64,000 bases of DNA from Sphingobacteriia bacterium (GTDB taxonomy: Bacteria; Bacteroidota; Bacteroidia; Chitinophagales; Chitinophagaceae): the NCBI GenBank assembly GCA_017304675.1, contig JAFKLS010000016.1, positions 734,411 to 798,410 on the forward strand. The letters are read 5' to 3'. The notes below the pieces were generated by a model. The model searched no databases. It saw only the letters and a list, made by a program, of their open reading frames with translations, and was not told the origin of the DNA. The position numbers and the translations under genes are program-made. Shown here piece by piece: positions 36,162 through 45,628 of the stretch; the stretch's first letter is position 1, and the number at the start of each line of letters is the position of its first letter.

Positions 36162-36190
36162 CAAATATAAGGGGATAAAACTTTTACAAA
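36162..36190 (-). promoter_or_regulatory. Bacteroidetes-type promoter for tRNA-Asp
   Basis: On the minus strand TTTG (36187-36190), a 17-bp spacer and TATATTTG (36162-36169) match the Bacteroidetes TTTG/TAnnTTTG promoter. Transcription would begin about 30 nt before the tRNA. Confidence 0.7.
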
Positions 36191-36247
36191 CAAATCTTTC
36201 TTTAAAAAAAATCAAAACTTTATTTTTACCGCCTCAATTTTGCATTT

Positions 36248-37228
36248 ATGCCACAATACCCCAATAGACAATTCATAGATTTTGAGCAACCTATTAAAAC
36301 TTTATACGAAGAAATTGAAAAGCTAAAGAATACAGCAGAAAAAAGCAAAATAGATATGAGTGATAGTATTCAAAAGCTGGAAGCAGCTATCATTCACAAA
36401 CGAAAAGAGATTACAGAGCAATTAACACCCTGGCAAAGGGTGCAGCTTAGCCGCCATCCGGATAGACCGTATACACATAAATACATTGAAAAAATATTTA
36501 CCAATTTTGTTGAATTGCATGGAGATAGGAATGTAAAAGATGATAAAGCCATGGTAGGTGGGTTTGCCCAATTGGATGGTGAAACGGTAATGGTTGTAGG
36601 ACAGCAAAAAGGTATCAATACCAGGATGCGCCAATTGAGAAATTTTGGCATGGCCAATCCTGAAGGATATAGAAAAGCTTTGCGTTTGATGAAGCTTGCA
36701 GAAAAATTTAATAAACCAGTTATTACTTTTATCGATACACCGGGCGCTTACCCTGGTCTGGAAGCAGAAGAGCGTGGCCAGGGCGAAGCCATTGCGAGGA
36801 ATATCTATGAAATGATTCGCTTAAAAGTGCCTGTGATTGTTGTAATCATAGGAGAAGGTGCCAGTGGTGGTGCATTAGGCATTGGGGTGGGAGATAAAAC
36901 ATTAATGATGGAGAATACATGGTACACTGTTATTTCTCCTGAGTCTTGTTCTTCAATTTTATGGCGTAGCTGGGATAAAAAAGAAATTGCAGCAGAACAA
37001 CTTCGCTTAACGGCTACCGATATGAAGGGCTTTGGACTGATAGATGAAATTGTGCCAGAACCGCTGGGAGGTGCCCATTGGGATTATAATGAAGCAGCCG
37101 CATTGCTGAAAAATCATTTGAAAAAATCTTTAGAAGAAATAAAGCCTTTCGGGGCTGAAGAAAGAATTAACAGGCGTATTGATAAATACGGGAAAATGGG
37201 ATTTTGGGAAGAAGCTGTTCTTCAATAA
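36248..37228 (+). CDS. accA: Acetyl-CoA carboxylase carboxyltransferase subunit alpha
   Basis: 326 residues, the usual length. The N-terminal coiled region [20 protein letters not shown] precedes [53 protein letters not shown] and [18 protein letters not shown], all strongly diagnostic. With AccD it transfers the carboxyl group from carboxybiotin to acetyl-CoA in fatty acid synthesis. It is the first chromosomal gene right of the element. Confidence 0.98.
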   Translation: MPQYPNRQFIDFEQPIKTLYEEIEKLKNTAEKSKIDMSDSIQKLEAAIIHKRKEITEQLTPWQRVQLSRHPDRPYTHKYIEKIFTNFVELHGDRNVKDDKAMVGGFAQLDGETVMVVGQQKGINTRMRQLRNFGMANPEGYRKALRLMKLAEKFNKPVITFIDTPGAYPGLEAEERGQGEAIARNIYEMIRLKVPVIVVIIGEGASGGALGIGVGDKTLMMENTWYTVISPESCSSILWRSWDKKEIAAEQLRLTATDMKGFGLIDEIVPEPLGGAHWDYNEAAALLKNHLKKSLEEIKPFGAEERINRRIDKYGKMGFWEEAVLQ

Positions 37229-37276
37229 GATTGTACACAAGAAAAACACACTAACAACAACTAAAACGATTTTAAC

Positions 37277-38158
37277 ATGTCGCTTCTACAGCAACTGAGA
37301 GGCACCGGTGTTGCACTGGTTACACCTTTTCAAAAAGATCAAAGCATTGATTATAGTGCTCTTGCACGTGTAATTGATTTTGTAATTAACGGCGGTGTTG
37401 AATATGTAGTTACATTAGGCACTACAGGCGAAACCCCCACTTTAACAAAAGAAGAAAAACTACAAATCGCAGCGTTTACATTTAAACAGGTTAACAACAG
37501 GGTGCCGGTAGTGGTAGGTATAGGGGGCAACAATACCTCAGAATTGATTAAAGAGTTAAACACCTTTCCTTTAAAAGATGCAGCAGCAGTGCTAAGCGCC
37601 TCGCCTTATTATAGTAAACCCTCGCAGGAAGGCCTGTATGAACATTACAAAGCTTTGGCCGATGCTTCTCCCAAACCTATTCTGTTGTATAATGTTCCGG
37701 GAAGAACGGGAAGAAATGTTTCTGCTTCGGTTATTACAAAGCTCTCTAAAGTGCCCAATATTGCCGGTATTAAAGAAGCTGGAAGCGATATGCAGCAATG
37801 CATGGAAATTGTTAGAGACAAATCGAGCGGTTTCTTAATTGTAAGCGGAGATGATGCATTAAGCATGAGCCAGATTGCCTGTGGGTTTGAAGGGGTGATT
37901 AGTGTTGCCGCCAATGCATACCCTAAAGCATTTTCAGATATGATTCGTTTAAGCCTGCAACACAAATTTCCTGAAGCAAATGCCATTCATTATAAATTAT
38001 TGAAAGCATACGATTATATGTTTGCAGAAAATAACCCGGCCGGTGTTAAAGCCTTTTTACATGAAATGGGATTAATAGAAAATGTGTTGCGCCTGCCTGT
38101 AACACCTGTTAGTAATGCGCTACAGGAACAGATAAAAGCTTACGTGAAGAACTTTTAA
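37277..38158 (+). CDS. dapA: 4-hydroxy-tetrahydrodipicolinate synthase
   Basis: 293 residues. Diagnostic motifs: GTGVALVTPFQKD, VTLGTTGETPTLTKEEK, PYYSKPSQEGLYEHYKA, LYNVPGRTGRNV (catalytic Tyr and substrate-binding Arg) and IAGIKEAGSD (Schiff-base Lys). It condenses pyruvate with aspartate semialdehyde, the first committed step of lysine/diaminopimelate synthesis. It follows accA by 48 bp on the same strand. Confidence 0.98.
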   Translation: MSLLQQLRGTGVALVTPFQKDQSIDYSALARVIDFVINGGVEYVVTLGTTGETPTLTKEEKLQIAAFTFKQVNNRVPVVVGIGGNNTSELIKELNTFPLKDAAAVLSASPYYSKPSQEGLYEHYKALADASPKPILLYNVPGRTGRNVSASVITKLSKVPNIAGIKEAGSDMQQCMEIVRDKSSGFLIVSGDDALSMSQIACGFEGVISVAANAYPKAFSDMIRLSLQHKFPEANAIHYKLLKAYDYMFAENNPAGVKAFLHEMGLIENVLRLPVTPVSNALQEQIKAYVKNF

Positions 38159-38188
38159 GAATATTTTTTCTTACTCTAAATTTTCCCC

Positions 38189-38213
38189 ACAGCCTGTTTG
38201 TATAACAGGCTGT
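38189..38213 (+). terminator. Hairpin after dapA, possible terminator
   Basis: Perfect ten-base stem acagcctgtt / aacaggctgt with a tgtat loop, but only a weak T-run after it. It ends just before the pcm promoter-like tagttttg. Confidence 0.6.
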
Positions 38214-38230
38214 GTTAGTTTTGTATGTCT

Positions 38231-38887
38231 ATGAGAAAGTTTGAAGACACATACCAGCACAAAGGATTAAGAAAGCAATTGGTGCAGCAATTGCGGGAAA
38301 AAGGAATTACCGACGAGAATGTTTTAGAGGCCATCAATAATTTGCCCAGGCATTTTTTTTTAGATTCTGCATTTGATAAAATAGCATATGAAGACAGGGC
38401 ATTCCCGATAGGAGAAGGGCAAACCATTTCGCAACCTTATACCGTGGCTTATCAAACACAATTATTACAAATAAAAAAAGGGGATAAAGTTTTGGAAATA
38501 GGAACAGGAAGTGTATATCAGGCAAGCGTGCTGGCGCAAATGGGTGCGTGGGTATATACTATTGAACGACAAAAGAAGTTGTACGAAAAACACAAGAGCT
38601 TTGTATTTAAAACAAAATATCCGAATATAAAATTCTTCTATGGAGATGGTTTTGAAGGACTGCCAACATATGGCCCCTTTGATAAAATTATTATCACGGC
38701 TGCCGCTCCTTTTATTCCTCCTAAACTAATAGAACAATTAAAAATAAATGGTATGATGGTTATTCCTGTAGATGAAGGCAATGCTCAGAGAATGTTACGT
38801 ATTACCAAACTGCCAGATGGAACAATAAAAGAAGAATCGTTTGAACAATTTTCTTTTGTGCCAATGCTTGCCGGAAAAAACGGTTAA
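38231..38887 (+). CDS. pcm: Protein-L-isoaspartate O-methyltransferase
   Basis: 218 residues from ATG 38231; an ATG at 38225 is two codons earlier. Motifs: NLPRHFFLDSAFDKIAYEDR, AFPIGEGQTISQPYTVAYQT, VLEIGTGSVYQASVLAQMG (SAM site, with Val where Gly is common) and IIITAAAPFIPPKLIEQL. It repairs isoaspartyl residues using SAM. A tagttttg box at 38215-38222 fits a Bacteroidetes -7 element and would place transcription start almost at the start codon (near-leaderless mRNA). Confidence 0.96.
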   Translation: MRKFEDTYQHKGLRKQLVQQLREKGITDENVLEAINNLPRHFFLDSAFDKIAYEDRAFPIGEGQTISQPYTVAYQTQLLQIKKGDKVLEIGTGSVYQASVLAQMGAWVYTIERQKKLYEKHKSFVFKTKYPNIKFFYGDGFEGLPTYGPFDKIIITAAAPFIPPKLIEQLKINGMMVIPVDEGNAQRMLRITKLPDGTIKEESFEQFSFVPMLAGKNG

Positions 38888-38913
38888 TACATACACCATA
38901 CGATTACTTATTT

Positions 38914-38949
38914 AAACAGTAAGGCTTTTTACAAAAAGTCTTACTGTTT
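38914..38949. terminator. Bidirectional hairpin between pcm and the VOC gene
   Basis: Stem aaacagtaag / cttactgttt with an inner gctttttacaaaaagt. It lies between convergent genes. Confidence 0.75.
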
Positions 38950-38973
38950 AACGATATAGAGTAAGTGTACAAT

Positions 38974-39456
38974 TTATTGCGTGTATGCCTTTTCCAAATC
39001 TGCAATAATTAATTTATTCATACCCCATAAGGCCTGCATTACTCTTTCAGACCTCGTCTTATCGTTACCACTTAAATATTTTGCCAATGCCGATGGAACA
39101 ATTTGCCATGCAAGGCCAAATGGATCTTTAATCCATCCGCAGGCTAACTCTTTACCGCCTTGTGCAAGGAAAGAATCCCAATAATGGTCTATCTCTTCCT
39201 GTGTGTCACAATTCACTACAAAAGAAACAGCTTCTGTAAAACTATATCTGGGGCCACCATTTAATGCGGTAAATTGTAAACTATTCAACTCGAAGCTTAC
39301 TGTCATGATCTTTCCTCCCAAATTGGGAAAATCTTTTGGATAATAATGCTTAGACAATATTTTACTGTTGGGAAAAACGTTGACATAGAATTCTGCAGCT
39401 TCTTCTGCATTTTCGTTAAACCATAGAAAAGGTGTTATTTTTTGCGTAATCGTCAT
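38974..39456 (-). CDS. VOC-superfamily protein, PhnB/demethylubiquinone methyltransferase-like
   Basis: 160 residues: ITPFLWFNENAEEAAEFYVN, VFPNSKILSKHYY, VSFELNSLQFTALNGGPRYS and CGWIKDPFGLAWQIVPSALA, the signature of the PhnB-like glyoxalase fold. The specific reaction is unknown. It pairs with the SRPBCC gene next to it on the same strand, a frequent combination in Bacteroidetes. A second VOC protein lies at 53824-54258. Confidence 0.9.
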   Translation of the reverse strand: MTITQKITPFLWFNENAEEAAEFYVNVFPNSKILSKHYYPKDFPNLGGKIMTVSFELNSLQFTALNGGPRYSFTEAVSFVVNCDTQEEIDHYWDSFLAQGGKELACGWIKDPFGLAWQIVPSALAKYLSGNDKTRSERVMQALWGMNKLIIADLEKAYTQ

Positions 39457-39475
39457 AAATGATTAGGTGTTAGTG

Positions 39476-39901
39476 TTAATTTGTTTCAACGTGCCGCTTA
39501 AAGTTATTCAGAATAGCCTGCCAGCCTTGTTCCTGCATTTCTTTGGGATGAGTACCCTCTGCTTCAAAAGTTTCGGTGAGAGTGGTGATATCATTATCAG
39601 CAGAAAAAACGACTTTAACTTTTCTGCCATCGCCAATTACGTATTCAATTAACTGATGCGGAATGATATTGGAGTAAATCCCTTCAAAATCAAAACCCAT
39701 ACTGCCATCTTTTGCCTCCATTCTGGAGTTTATTTTTCCACCCACCCTTAAATCATTCGTAGCACGGGGTGTATGCCATTCGGGGGATGCGCTGTTCCAT
39801 TGAACAATATGTTCCGGGGAATTAAAATATTCCCATACTTTTTCTATACCGGCATTAATTGCAACTGAAACGGTAATAGTGGTTGTAGAGCTGTTTTCCA
39901 T
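39476..39901 (-). CDS. SRPBCC/AHSA1-family protein
   Basis: 141 residues. The START-like fold is shown by ITVSVAINAGIEKVWEYFNS, PEHIVQWNSASPEWHTPRAT and the C-terminal TLTETFEAEGTHPKEMQEQG then WQAILNNFKRHVE. This Activator-of-Hsp90-like group binds hydrophobic ligands; its role is unknown. It sits 19 bp upstream of the VOC gene. Confidence 0.9.
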   Translation of the reverse strand: MENSSTTTITVSVAINAGIEKVWEYFNSPEHIVQWNSASPEWHTPRATNDLRVGGKINSRMEAKDGSMGFDFEGIYSNIIPHQLIEYVIGDGRKVKVVFSADNDITTLTETFEAEGTHPKEMQEQGWQAILNNFKRHVETN

Positions 39902-40054
39902 GAAGTGAATTTACCTGAAAATTGTAACTGTAAAGGGATTATTTGATGAACTTTTTCTGAAATAACATATTGTTGATGAAGAAAGCAGGGTATTTCCCAA
40001 AAATGTTTGTTTATGTGCTCAACCTGCTTCTATTTTGCAAACAAATAATAGAAC

Positions 40055-40294
40055 ATGAGTACGTTTGAACCACCGATTCATTGGGCCGATTATGAAGATA
40101 TCGCTTTAAAATTGTATGAACGTTTTGGCGACGAGTTCACTGAATCTAAAATATACCGCATCCGCTTTACAGATCTTTTAGAATGGGTGCTGGAAATTCC
40201 CAATTTTGCAGGCACGCGTGAGCAAAGCAATGAAGGGCATTTAGAGATGATTCAGAGTAGTTGGGTATACGAATGGAGAGATAATCAAAAATAA
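40055..40294 (+). CDS. iscX: Fe-S cluster assembly protein IscX
   Basis: 79 residues: PPIHWADYEDIALKLYERFG, RFTDLLEWVLEIPNFAGTRE and EGHLEMIQSSWVYEWRDN, the IscX layout with its WxDxxDIAxxLYE start. IscX binds IscS and iron and modulates Fe-S cluster building. No other isc genes are adjacent, as is common in Bacteroidetes. Confidence 0.92.
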   Translation: MSTFEPPIHWADYEDIALKLYERFGDEFTESKIYRIRFTDLLEWVLEIPNFAGTREQSNEGHLEMIQSSWVYEWRDNQK

Positions 40295-40338
40295 TATTAT
40301 TTGTTTTGTTGGTTTCTTAATTTGCATAAAACTTTTTC

Positions 40339-41274
40339 TTGAAAATACTTGCTGCATTTTTCAGATTAATCCGTTGGCCTAATCTTGTGTTCATTGCATT
40401 AACGCAGGTGTTGTTTTTTTATGCCATTGTTCAGTCTTCTCTGCATCCATGGCAATCTACTTTGTTCTCAAATAAGTATATTGCTTTATTAACGTTAGCA
40501 TATATTTTAATAGCAGCCGGTGGCAACATTATTAACGATTATTTCGATCTGAATATAGATATCATTAATAAACCCGATAAACTGGTGGTAGAAAAATTCA
40601 TCAGCAGAAGGTGGGTTATTATTCTGCACTTCGTTACAAGCTTATCAGGTATTTTAATAGGTGGTTACCTTTCAAAACAAATGGGCCAGTGGCTTATCTT
40701 TTTATCGTGTATTGTTAGTGTGCTTTTGTTATTCTTGTATTCTGCGTCTCTTAAAAAAAAGTTCCTTATCGGCAATATCCTTGTTTCGGCTTTAACAGCA
40801 TGGGTAATTCTGCTGATTACTTTATTGGAGTTTGCGCCTTTTAAACAAATGCCTGAACATATTGCAATGTATAGAAGAATTATGCGGCTGGGTATTGTAT
40901 ACACTTCTTTTGCTTTTATTATTTCGCTCATACGGGAAGTGATAAAGGATATGGAAGATGTGGAGGGAGATAGAAGATATGGTTGCACCACTATGCCTAT
41001 TGTTTGGGGAATAAATGCAACCAAGGTTTTTCTGGCGGTTTGGCTGGTAGTATTAACTGCATCGTTAATTTTATTACAATTATATTCTTTAACTTTTGGC
41101 TGGTGGCTGAGCATTGCTTATTCTTTGTTTTTTTTAATACTGCCATTAATATGGATACTGAAAAAACTACAGAAAGCACAGTCGAAAAAAGATTTCCATT
41201 CATTAAGCAACATGGTAAAACTGGTAATGTTTGCAGGTATTTTAAGCATGTTATTTTTTAAATTATACGCATAA
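40339..41274 (+). CDS. UbiA-family prenyltransferase, geranylgeranylglyceryl-phosphate-synthase-like
   Basis: 311 residues from a TTG start. Multi-pass membrane protein with the two Asp-rich motifs of the UbiA fold: NIINDYFDLNIDIINKPDKL and REVIKDMEDVEGDRRYG. These bind the prenyl diphosphate through magnesium. Bacteroidetes relatives are usually annotated as geranylgeranylglycerol-phosphate geranylgeranyltransferase. The acceptor substrate is not fixed by sequence. It is followed at 9 bp by the Maf gene. Confidence 0.85.
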   Translation: MKILAAFFRLIRWPNLVFIALTQVLFFYAIVQSSLHPWQSTLFSNKYIALLTLAYILIAAGGNIINDYFDLNIDIINKPDKLVVEKFISRRWVIILHFVTSLSGILIGGYLSKQMGQWLIFLSCIVSVLLLFLYSASLKKKFLIGNILVSALTAWVILLITLLEFAPFKQMPEHIAMYRRIMRLGIVYTSFAFIISLIREVIKDMEDVEGDRRYGCTTMPIVWGINATKVFLAVWLVVLTASLILLQLYSLTFGWWLSIAYSLFFLILPLIWILKKLQKAQSKKDFHSLSNMVKLVMFAGILSMLFFKLYA

Positions 41275-41283
41275 ACTTTTTTT

Positions 41284-41856
41284 GTGAAGGAAGTGATACT
41301 GGCATCACAATCGCCGAGAAGAAAGCAATTATTGGAATGGGCCGAAGTGCCTTTTACCGTAATGGTAGCCAATACAGATGAAACTTACCCTCCAGGGTTA
41401 CCTGTGGGGGAAATTCCTGTTTTTATTGCCAGGGAAAAAGCAAAAACGATACTCCAAAAAATTAGCAGGGAACAATTGATCAATTGTTCTGTAATTGCTG
41501 CAGATACGATTGTGGTATTGGATAATGAAATATTGGGCAAGCCCGATAACAGGGATCATGCCATAGCAACCATTCAGAAATTATCCGGCAGAAAGCATCT
41601 GGTTATTACAGGGGTGGTTATTATAGCCGGCGAAAAAGAAATCAGTTTTGCTGAAACAACAGAAGTGGAATTTCATCCGTTAACAGACGAAGAAATACTT
41701 TTTTATGTGAACAAATACCAGCCTTATGATAAAGCCGGTGCTTATGCCATTCAGGAATGGATAGGCGTTGTGGGCATTAAAAAAATTAACGGGGATTTTT
41801 ATAATGTAATGGGCCTGCCTGTAAGCAGGGTAATAAAAGCGCTACAAAATATGTGA
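41284..41856 (+). CDS. Maf-family nucleoside-triphosphate pyrophosphatase
   Basis: 190 residues from a GTG start. Motifs: VILASQSPRRKQLLEWA (Maf loop SxSPRR), VIAADTIVVLDNEILGKP and YDKAGAYAIQEWIGVVGI. Maf proteins hydrolyse dTTP/UTP or modified pyrimidine triphosphates to monophosphates. Translationally close to the UbiA gene. Confidence 0.93.
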   Translation: MKEVILASQSPRRKQLLEWAEVPFTVMVANTDETYPPGLPVGEIPVFIAREKAKTILQKISREQLINCSVIAADTIVVLDNEILGKPDNRDHAIATIQKLSGRKHLVITGVVIIAGEKEISFAETTEVEFHPLTDEEILFYVNKYQPYDKAGAYAIQEWIGVVGIKKINGDFYNVMGLPVSRVIKALQNM

Positions 41857-41906
41857 TTTTTTATTATTTTCATTTTGCATATATTCTTCCGTTAAAAAAA
41901 TAAATA

Positions 41907-43181
41907 ATGACGGAAAGATTACTTCAATTCATCTGGCAACATCAATACTTTACCAAACATTCTTTAACAACCACTTCCGGAGAGGCGTTGGAAATTTTAT
42001 CTCCCGGCGTACTCAATCATCATCAGGGCCCAGATTTCAGTAATGCCAGGATCAGGATCGATCAAGTCATATTTGCCGGGCATATTGAAGTGCATTGTTT
42101 GGCTTCTGATTGGGTAAAACACAACCACGTAAACGATGCACATTATGCCAATGTTATTTTACATGTGGTGTGGGAAGATGATGCGCATATAAGAAACCAT
42201 CATAACAAGCTTTTGCCTGCGCTTGAGTTAAAAACACTGGTTCCTAAAATATTATTACGGCGCTATGAACAATTAATGAACAAAACATCCACTATTGCTT
42301 GTGCCCGTTTTCTCCCGGCTTTATCTGCATTAGGGTGGGCAAAGTGGAAAGAAAGCCTTGCTGTAGAACGCCTGATTCAAAAAGCCAATAATGTTATAGA
42401 AGCATGGCAGCAAACAAATGCTCACTGGGAAGAAACATTCTGGAGATCGTTGGCCTATAATTTCGGATTAAAACTTAATGCAGATCTGTTCCTGCAAATA
42501 GCAAAGACTGTTTCAGTAAACATACTGGCAAAACATAAAAATCAAATTCACCAACTGGAGTCATTGTTATTAGGGCAGGGTAATCTGTTGCATGGGCATT
42601 TTACGGAAGCATACCCTATAATGCTTCAAAAAGAATATATTTTCCTTCAAAAAAAATATACACTTCAACCGATACTCCTACAGCCAAATTTTTTACGAAT
42701 GCGGCCTGTTGCTTTTCCAACTATTCGGCTGGCGCAAATGGCCAGTCTTATTCACCGGTCATCGCATTTATTCACAACAATAAAAGAATTACAAACTGTT
42801 GAAGAAGTAAAGCAATTATTTGCAGTTACGGCCAACGATTACTGGAACGATCATTATGTTTTAGATAAACAGGCACACTACCAGGTTAAACAAATTGGAG
42901 AACAAACTTTGAACAGTATACTTATTAATACTGTTATTCCTGCACTTTTTGCTTATGGCCAATATTACCAAATACAAGCGTATAAAGAAAAAGCATTATA
43001 CTGGCTGCATCAGCTTAAAGCAGAGCAGAATGCTATTGTTAAAGTATTCATTAACCATCATATTACCTGTACAACTGCATTAGATTCGCAAGCTATTCTG
43101 CAGTTGAATAATCAATACTGTAAACTCAAAAAATGTTTGCAGTGTGCAGTGGGTAGCCAGATTTTAAAACCTACCATTTAA
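41907..43181 (+). CDS. DUF2851 family protein
   Basis: 424 residues. LLQFIWQHQYF and a hallmark block EILSPGVLNHHQGPDFSNAR, FAGHIEVHCLASDWVKHNHV, YANVILHVVWEDD mark DUF2851, a conserved Bacteroidetes family of unknown function. The end contains clustered Cys (CKLKKCLQC). Its 3' end overlaps the convergent OsmC gene by 11 bp. Confidence 0.92.
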   Translation: MTERLLQFIWQHQYFTKHSLTTTSGEALEILSPGVLNHHQGPDFSNARIRIDQVIFAGHIEVHCLASDWVKHNHVNDAHYANVILHVVWEDDAHIRNHHNKLLPALELKTLVPKILLRRYEQLMNKTSTIACARFLPALSALGWAKWKESLAVERLIQKANNVIEAWQQTNAHWEETFWRSLAYNFGLKLNADLFLQIAKTVSVNILAKHKNQIHQLESLLLGQGNLLHGHFTEAYPIMLQKEYIFLQKKYTLQPILLQPNFLRMRPVAFPTIRLAQMASLIHRSSHLFTTIKELQTVEEVKQLFAVTANDYWNDHYVLDKQAHYQVKQIGEQTLNSILINTVIPALFAYGQYYQIQAYKEKALYWLHQLKAEQNAIVKVFINHHITCTTALDSQAILQLNNQYCKLKKCLQCAVGSQILKPTI

Positions 43182-43578
43182 AATCAACATCTAATTTAAT
43201 ATCCGGATGCAGGCTTTTCTCAACAGGGCAGTTTCTGGCGATTCTTTCTAACTGTATCTTTTGTTCTTCGGTTGCATGAAAGTTTTCGGTAAAAATTAAT
43301 TCGGCCTTAATGCCTGCAACCCTTCTTGGGGCATCGGAACTCATGATTTTAGTGATATTTATTTTGGTTCCATCAAAATTTAAATGCATGTCTGCAGCCC
43401 TTATAGCCATAGTAGTAATTACACAAGCTCCGTAAGAAGTTGCTAATAAATCTGTAGGAGAAAACCGCTCTCCTTTACCATGGTTATCTGTAGGAGCATC
43501 TGTTTCAATTACCGTTCCACTTTGTAAATGTGTTAATTCTGTTCTTAAATCTCCTGTATATACAATAGTTGAAGTCAT
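43171..43578 (-). CDS. OsmC-family peroxiredoxin-like protein
   Basis: 135 residues: GKGERFSPTDLLATSYGACV then ITTMAIRAADMHLNF (first Cys region) and LERIARNCPVEKSLHPDIKL (second Cys). OsmC/Ohr proteins reduce organic hydroperoxides with this Cys pair. Divergent from the next gene. Confidence 0.92.
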   Translation of the reverse strand: MTSTIVYTGDLRTELTHLQSGTVIETDAPTDNHGKGERFSPTDLLATSYGACVITTMAIRAADMHLNFDGTKINITKIMSSDAPRRVAGIKAELIFTENFHATEEQKIQLERIARNCPVEKSLHPDIKLDVDFKW

Positions 43579-43623
43579 TGCTATCTATTTTTGCCTAAAT
43601 TTACATGTACTAAATTAAATCTT

Positions 43624-44448
43624 GTGAAGAAGTTTTTAATTCTGATTGTTTTGTTTCCCGTGTTAGTAAAATCACAAAACACTACTGATCAAAGGGAGAT
43701 TACACCCCGTCAACAAAAACAATTGGAGCGTAAAAAGAAAATTGATCAGATAATTAAGCAGGAAGAAGAAGGTGCTTTGGTTTATCAGAAGCAAGGTGAA
43801 TTTGGTTTTAAGTTGAACACAGATGGTTGGAGTATATTATATGAACATGGTAAGTACAAAACCATTACCAAGAGTAATCTTTGGTGGGTGGAGTTGGGCG
43901 AAAGAAAAGATAAGAAAGAAGAGAAACTATCAAAGAGTTCCAGCGTTTTTCCGGGGTTGGCTATTGGCAACCCTTTCGTTTATGGGAAAATAAATAACTT
44001 TTATTACTTGAAACTGGGCATTGCCCGTCAGTTATTATTGGGAGGAAAAGGAAATAAGAACGGGGTGGCCGTATCTTTTATTTATGGTGGCGGTTTAAGT
44101 TTAGGGATGCTGAAACCATATTACCTCGAAGTCCAGGACCCTACGACCGGCCAGATTACAGACGTTAAATACGATGGCAAGAACGACACTACCTTTCTTA
44201 ACCCCAACGTAATTAATGGTGCTTCGGGCTTTGGTAAAGGTTTCGGAGAAATCAAGTACGTTCCCGGTGCATTGGTTAGAACTGCTTTGCGTTTTGAATA
44301 TGGCAGGTATAATGAAGTTGTATCGGCATTAGAAGTAGGGATTAATGCAGAATATTATACACAAGACATGCAGATACTTGCATATAATAATCCTACCAAG
44401 TTATTTTTCAATGCATATGTAGCCCTTGTTTTTGGTAAACGAAAGTGA
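43624..44448 (+). CDS. Conserved hypothetical envelope protein (probable outer-membrane beta-barrel)
   Basis: 274 residues from GTG 43624, chosen because MKKFLILIVLFPVLVKSQ is a clean signal peptide; an upstream TTG at 43591 would bury it. A Gln/Lys-rich linker follows, then alternating beta strands (GEFGFKLNTDGWSILYEHGK, YYLKLGIARQLLLGG, VAVSFIYGGGLSLGMLKPYY) and a C-terminal aromatic-rich strand (FFNAYVALVFGKRK). No named family. The function may be structural. Confidence 0.75.
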   Translation: MKKFLILIVLFPVLVKSQNTTDQREITPRQQKQLERKKKIDQIIKQEEEGALVYQKQGEFGFKLNTDGWSILYEHGKYKTITKSNLWWVELGERKDKKEEKLSKSSSVFPGLAIGNPFVYGKINNFYYLKLGIARQLLLGGKGNKNGVAVSFIYGGGLSLGMLKPYYLEVQDPTTGQITDVKYDGKNDTTFLNPNVINGASGFGKGFGEIKYVPGALVRTALRFEYGRYNEVVSALEVGINAEYYTQDMQILAYNNPTKLFFNAYVALVFGKRK

Positions 44449-44516
44449 GTTATTTTTGCTTTTTATTCAGGAATGCAATGCATTATTGCAATTGCTGTAA
44501 ATACCAAGTTTAATTC

Positions 44517-45452
44517 ATGCAGGAACTACCGGTTATTTCTACCATTAAAAAAGATTCTAGAGTGAAAAAGCCAGATTGGCTTAGAGTAAAATTGCCTATT
44601 GGTGAGAGCTATAAACATGTTCGCGGATTAGTAGACACACATAAGTTACACACCATTTGCGAAAGCGGTAATTGCCCTAATATGGGAGAATGTTGGGGAG
44701 AAGGCACTGCCACATTTATGATACTCGGCAATATTTGCACAAGAAGTTGTGGTTTTTGTGCAGTGGCTACAGGAAGGCCGGAACCGGTGGATTGGGATGA
44801 ACCGCAAAGAGTGGCCGAAGCGGTGTTTTTAATGAAAGTAAAACATGCCGTAATTACTTCTGTTGATCGAGATGAATTAAAAGATGGCGGCTCAGAAATC
44901 TGGTATAATACCATTAAAGCTGTAAAATCGTTAAGCCCCGAAACAACCCTTGAAACACTGATACCCGACTTTAGAGGCATTACAAACCAGATACAAAGAA
45001 TAATAGATGCAGCCCCGGAAGTGGTAAGCCATAATATGGAAACTGTAGAAAGGCTAACCAAACAAGTCCGCATCCAGGCAAAATACAGAAGAAGTTTAGA
45101 CGTGTTGAATATTTTAAAGAGGGGAGGAATGAGAACAAAAACAGGCATTATGCTTGGCTTAGGAGAAACCAAAGATGAAGTAATTCAGTCTATGAAAGAC
45201 CTGAGAGAAGTAGAATGCGATGTTTTAACGCTTGGCCAATATTTACAACCTACTCCAAAACATTTGGCAGTTCAGCGCTTTGTTCATCCGGACGAGTTTG
45301 CCGAACTGCGGCAAATAGGGTATGAGCTTGGCTTTGACTATGTAGAAAGCGGGCCATTGGTACGCTCATCTTACCATAGCGATAAACATGTAATTCCTGG
45401 TTATGGAAAAAAGAAATGGATGGAAGAAACGATGTTTTTATCAAACAGCTAA
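44517..45452 (+). CDS. lipA: Lipoyl synthase
   Basis: 311 residues. It carries the auxiliary cluster motif [20 protein letters not shown] and the radical-SAM motif [16 protein letters not shown] (CxxxCxxC), plus [10 protein letters not shown] and [10 protein letters not shown]. It inserts two sulfurs into octanoyl groups on lipoyl-dependent enzymes, using SAM radicals. Confidence 0.98.
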   Translation: MQELPVISTIKKDSRVKKPDWLRVKLPIGESYKHVRGLVDTHKLHTICESGNCPNMGECWGEGTATFMILGNICTRSCGFCAVATGRPEPVDWDEPQRVAEAVFLMKVKHAVITSVDRDELKDGGSEIWYNTIKAVKSLSPETTLETLIPDFRGITNQIQRIIDAAPEVVSHNMETVERLTKQVRIQAKYRRSLDVLNILKRGGMRTKTGIMLGLGETKDEVIQSMKDLREVECDVLTLGQYLQPTPKHLAVQRFVHPDEFAELRQIGYELGFDYVESGPLVRSSYHSDKHVIPGYGKKKWMEETMFLSNS

Positions 45453-45479
45453 AAATGTTCACACATATACAATAAGCTT

Positions 45480-45508
45480 GCCTGCAATTGAAAAATTGCA
45501 GGCTTTTT
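45480..45508 (+). terminator. Rho-independent terminator after lipA
   Basis: Stem gcctgcaatt / aattgcaggc with loop gaaa, followed by tttttg. Confidence 0.9.
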
Positions 45509-45628
45509 GTTTCGTTAAATTCATTCCTGCCAATACGTTCCGTTTATATAAATTAAGTGCTACCAATATTGCTTTTTATTAATATTGAATAATATAGCTG
45601 CTATATAATAACCGCTTATTTTCATAAA

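Noticed and set aside
44609..45172. 187-codon minus-strand frame opposite lipA
   Set aside because: Shadow of the strongly conserved lipA gene.
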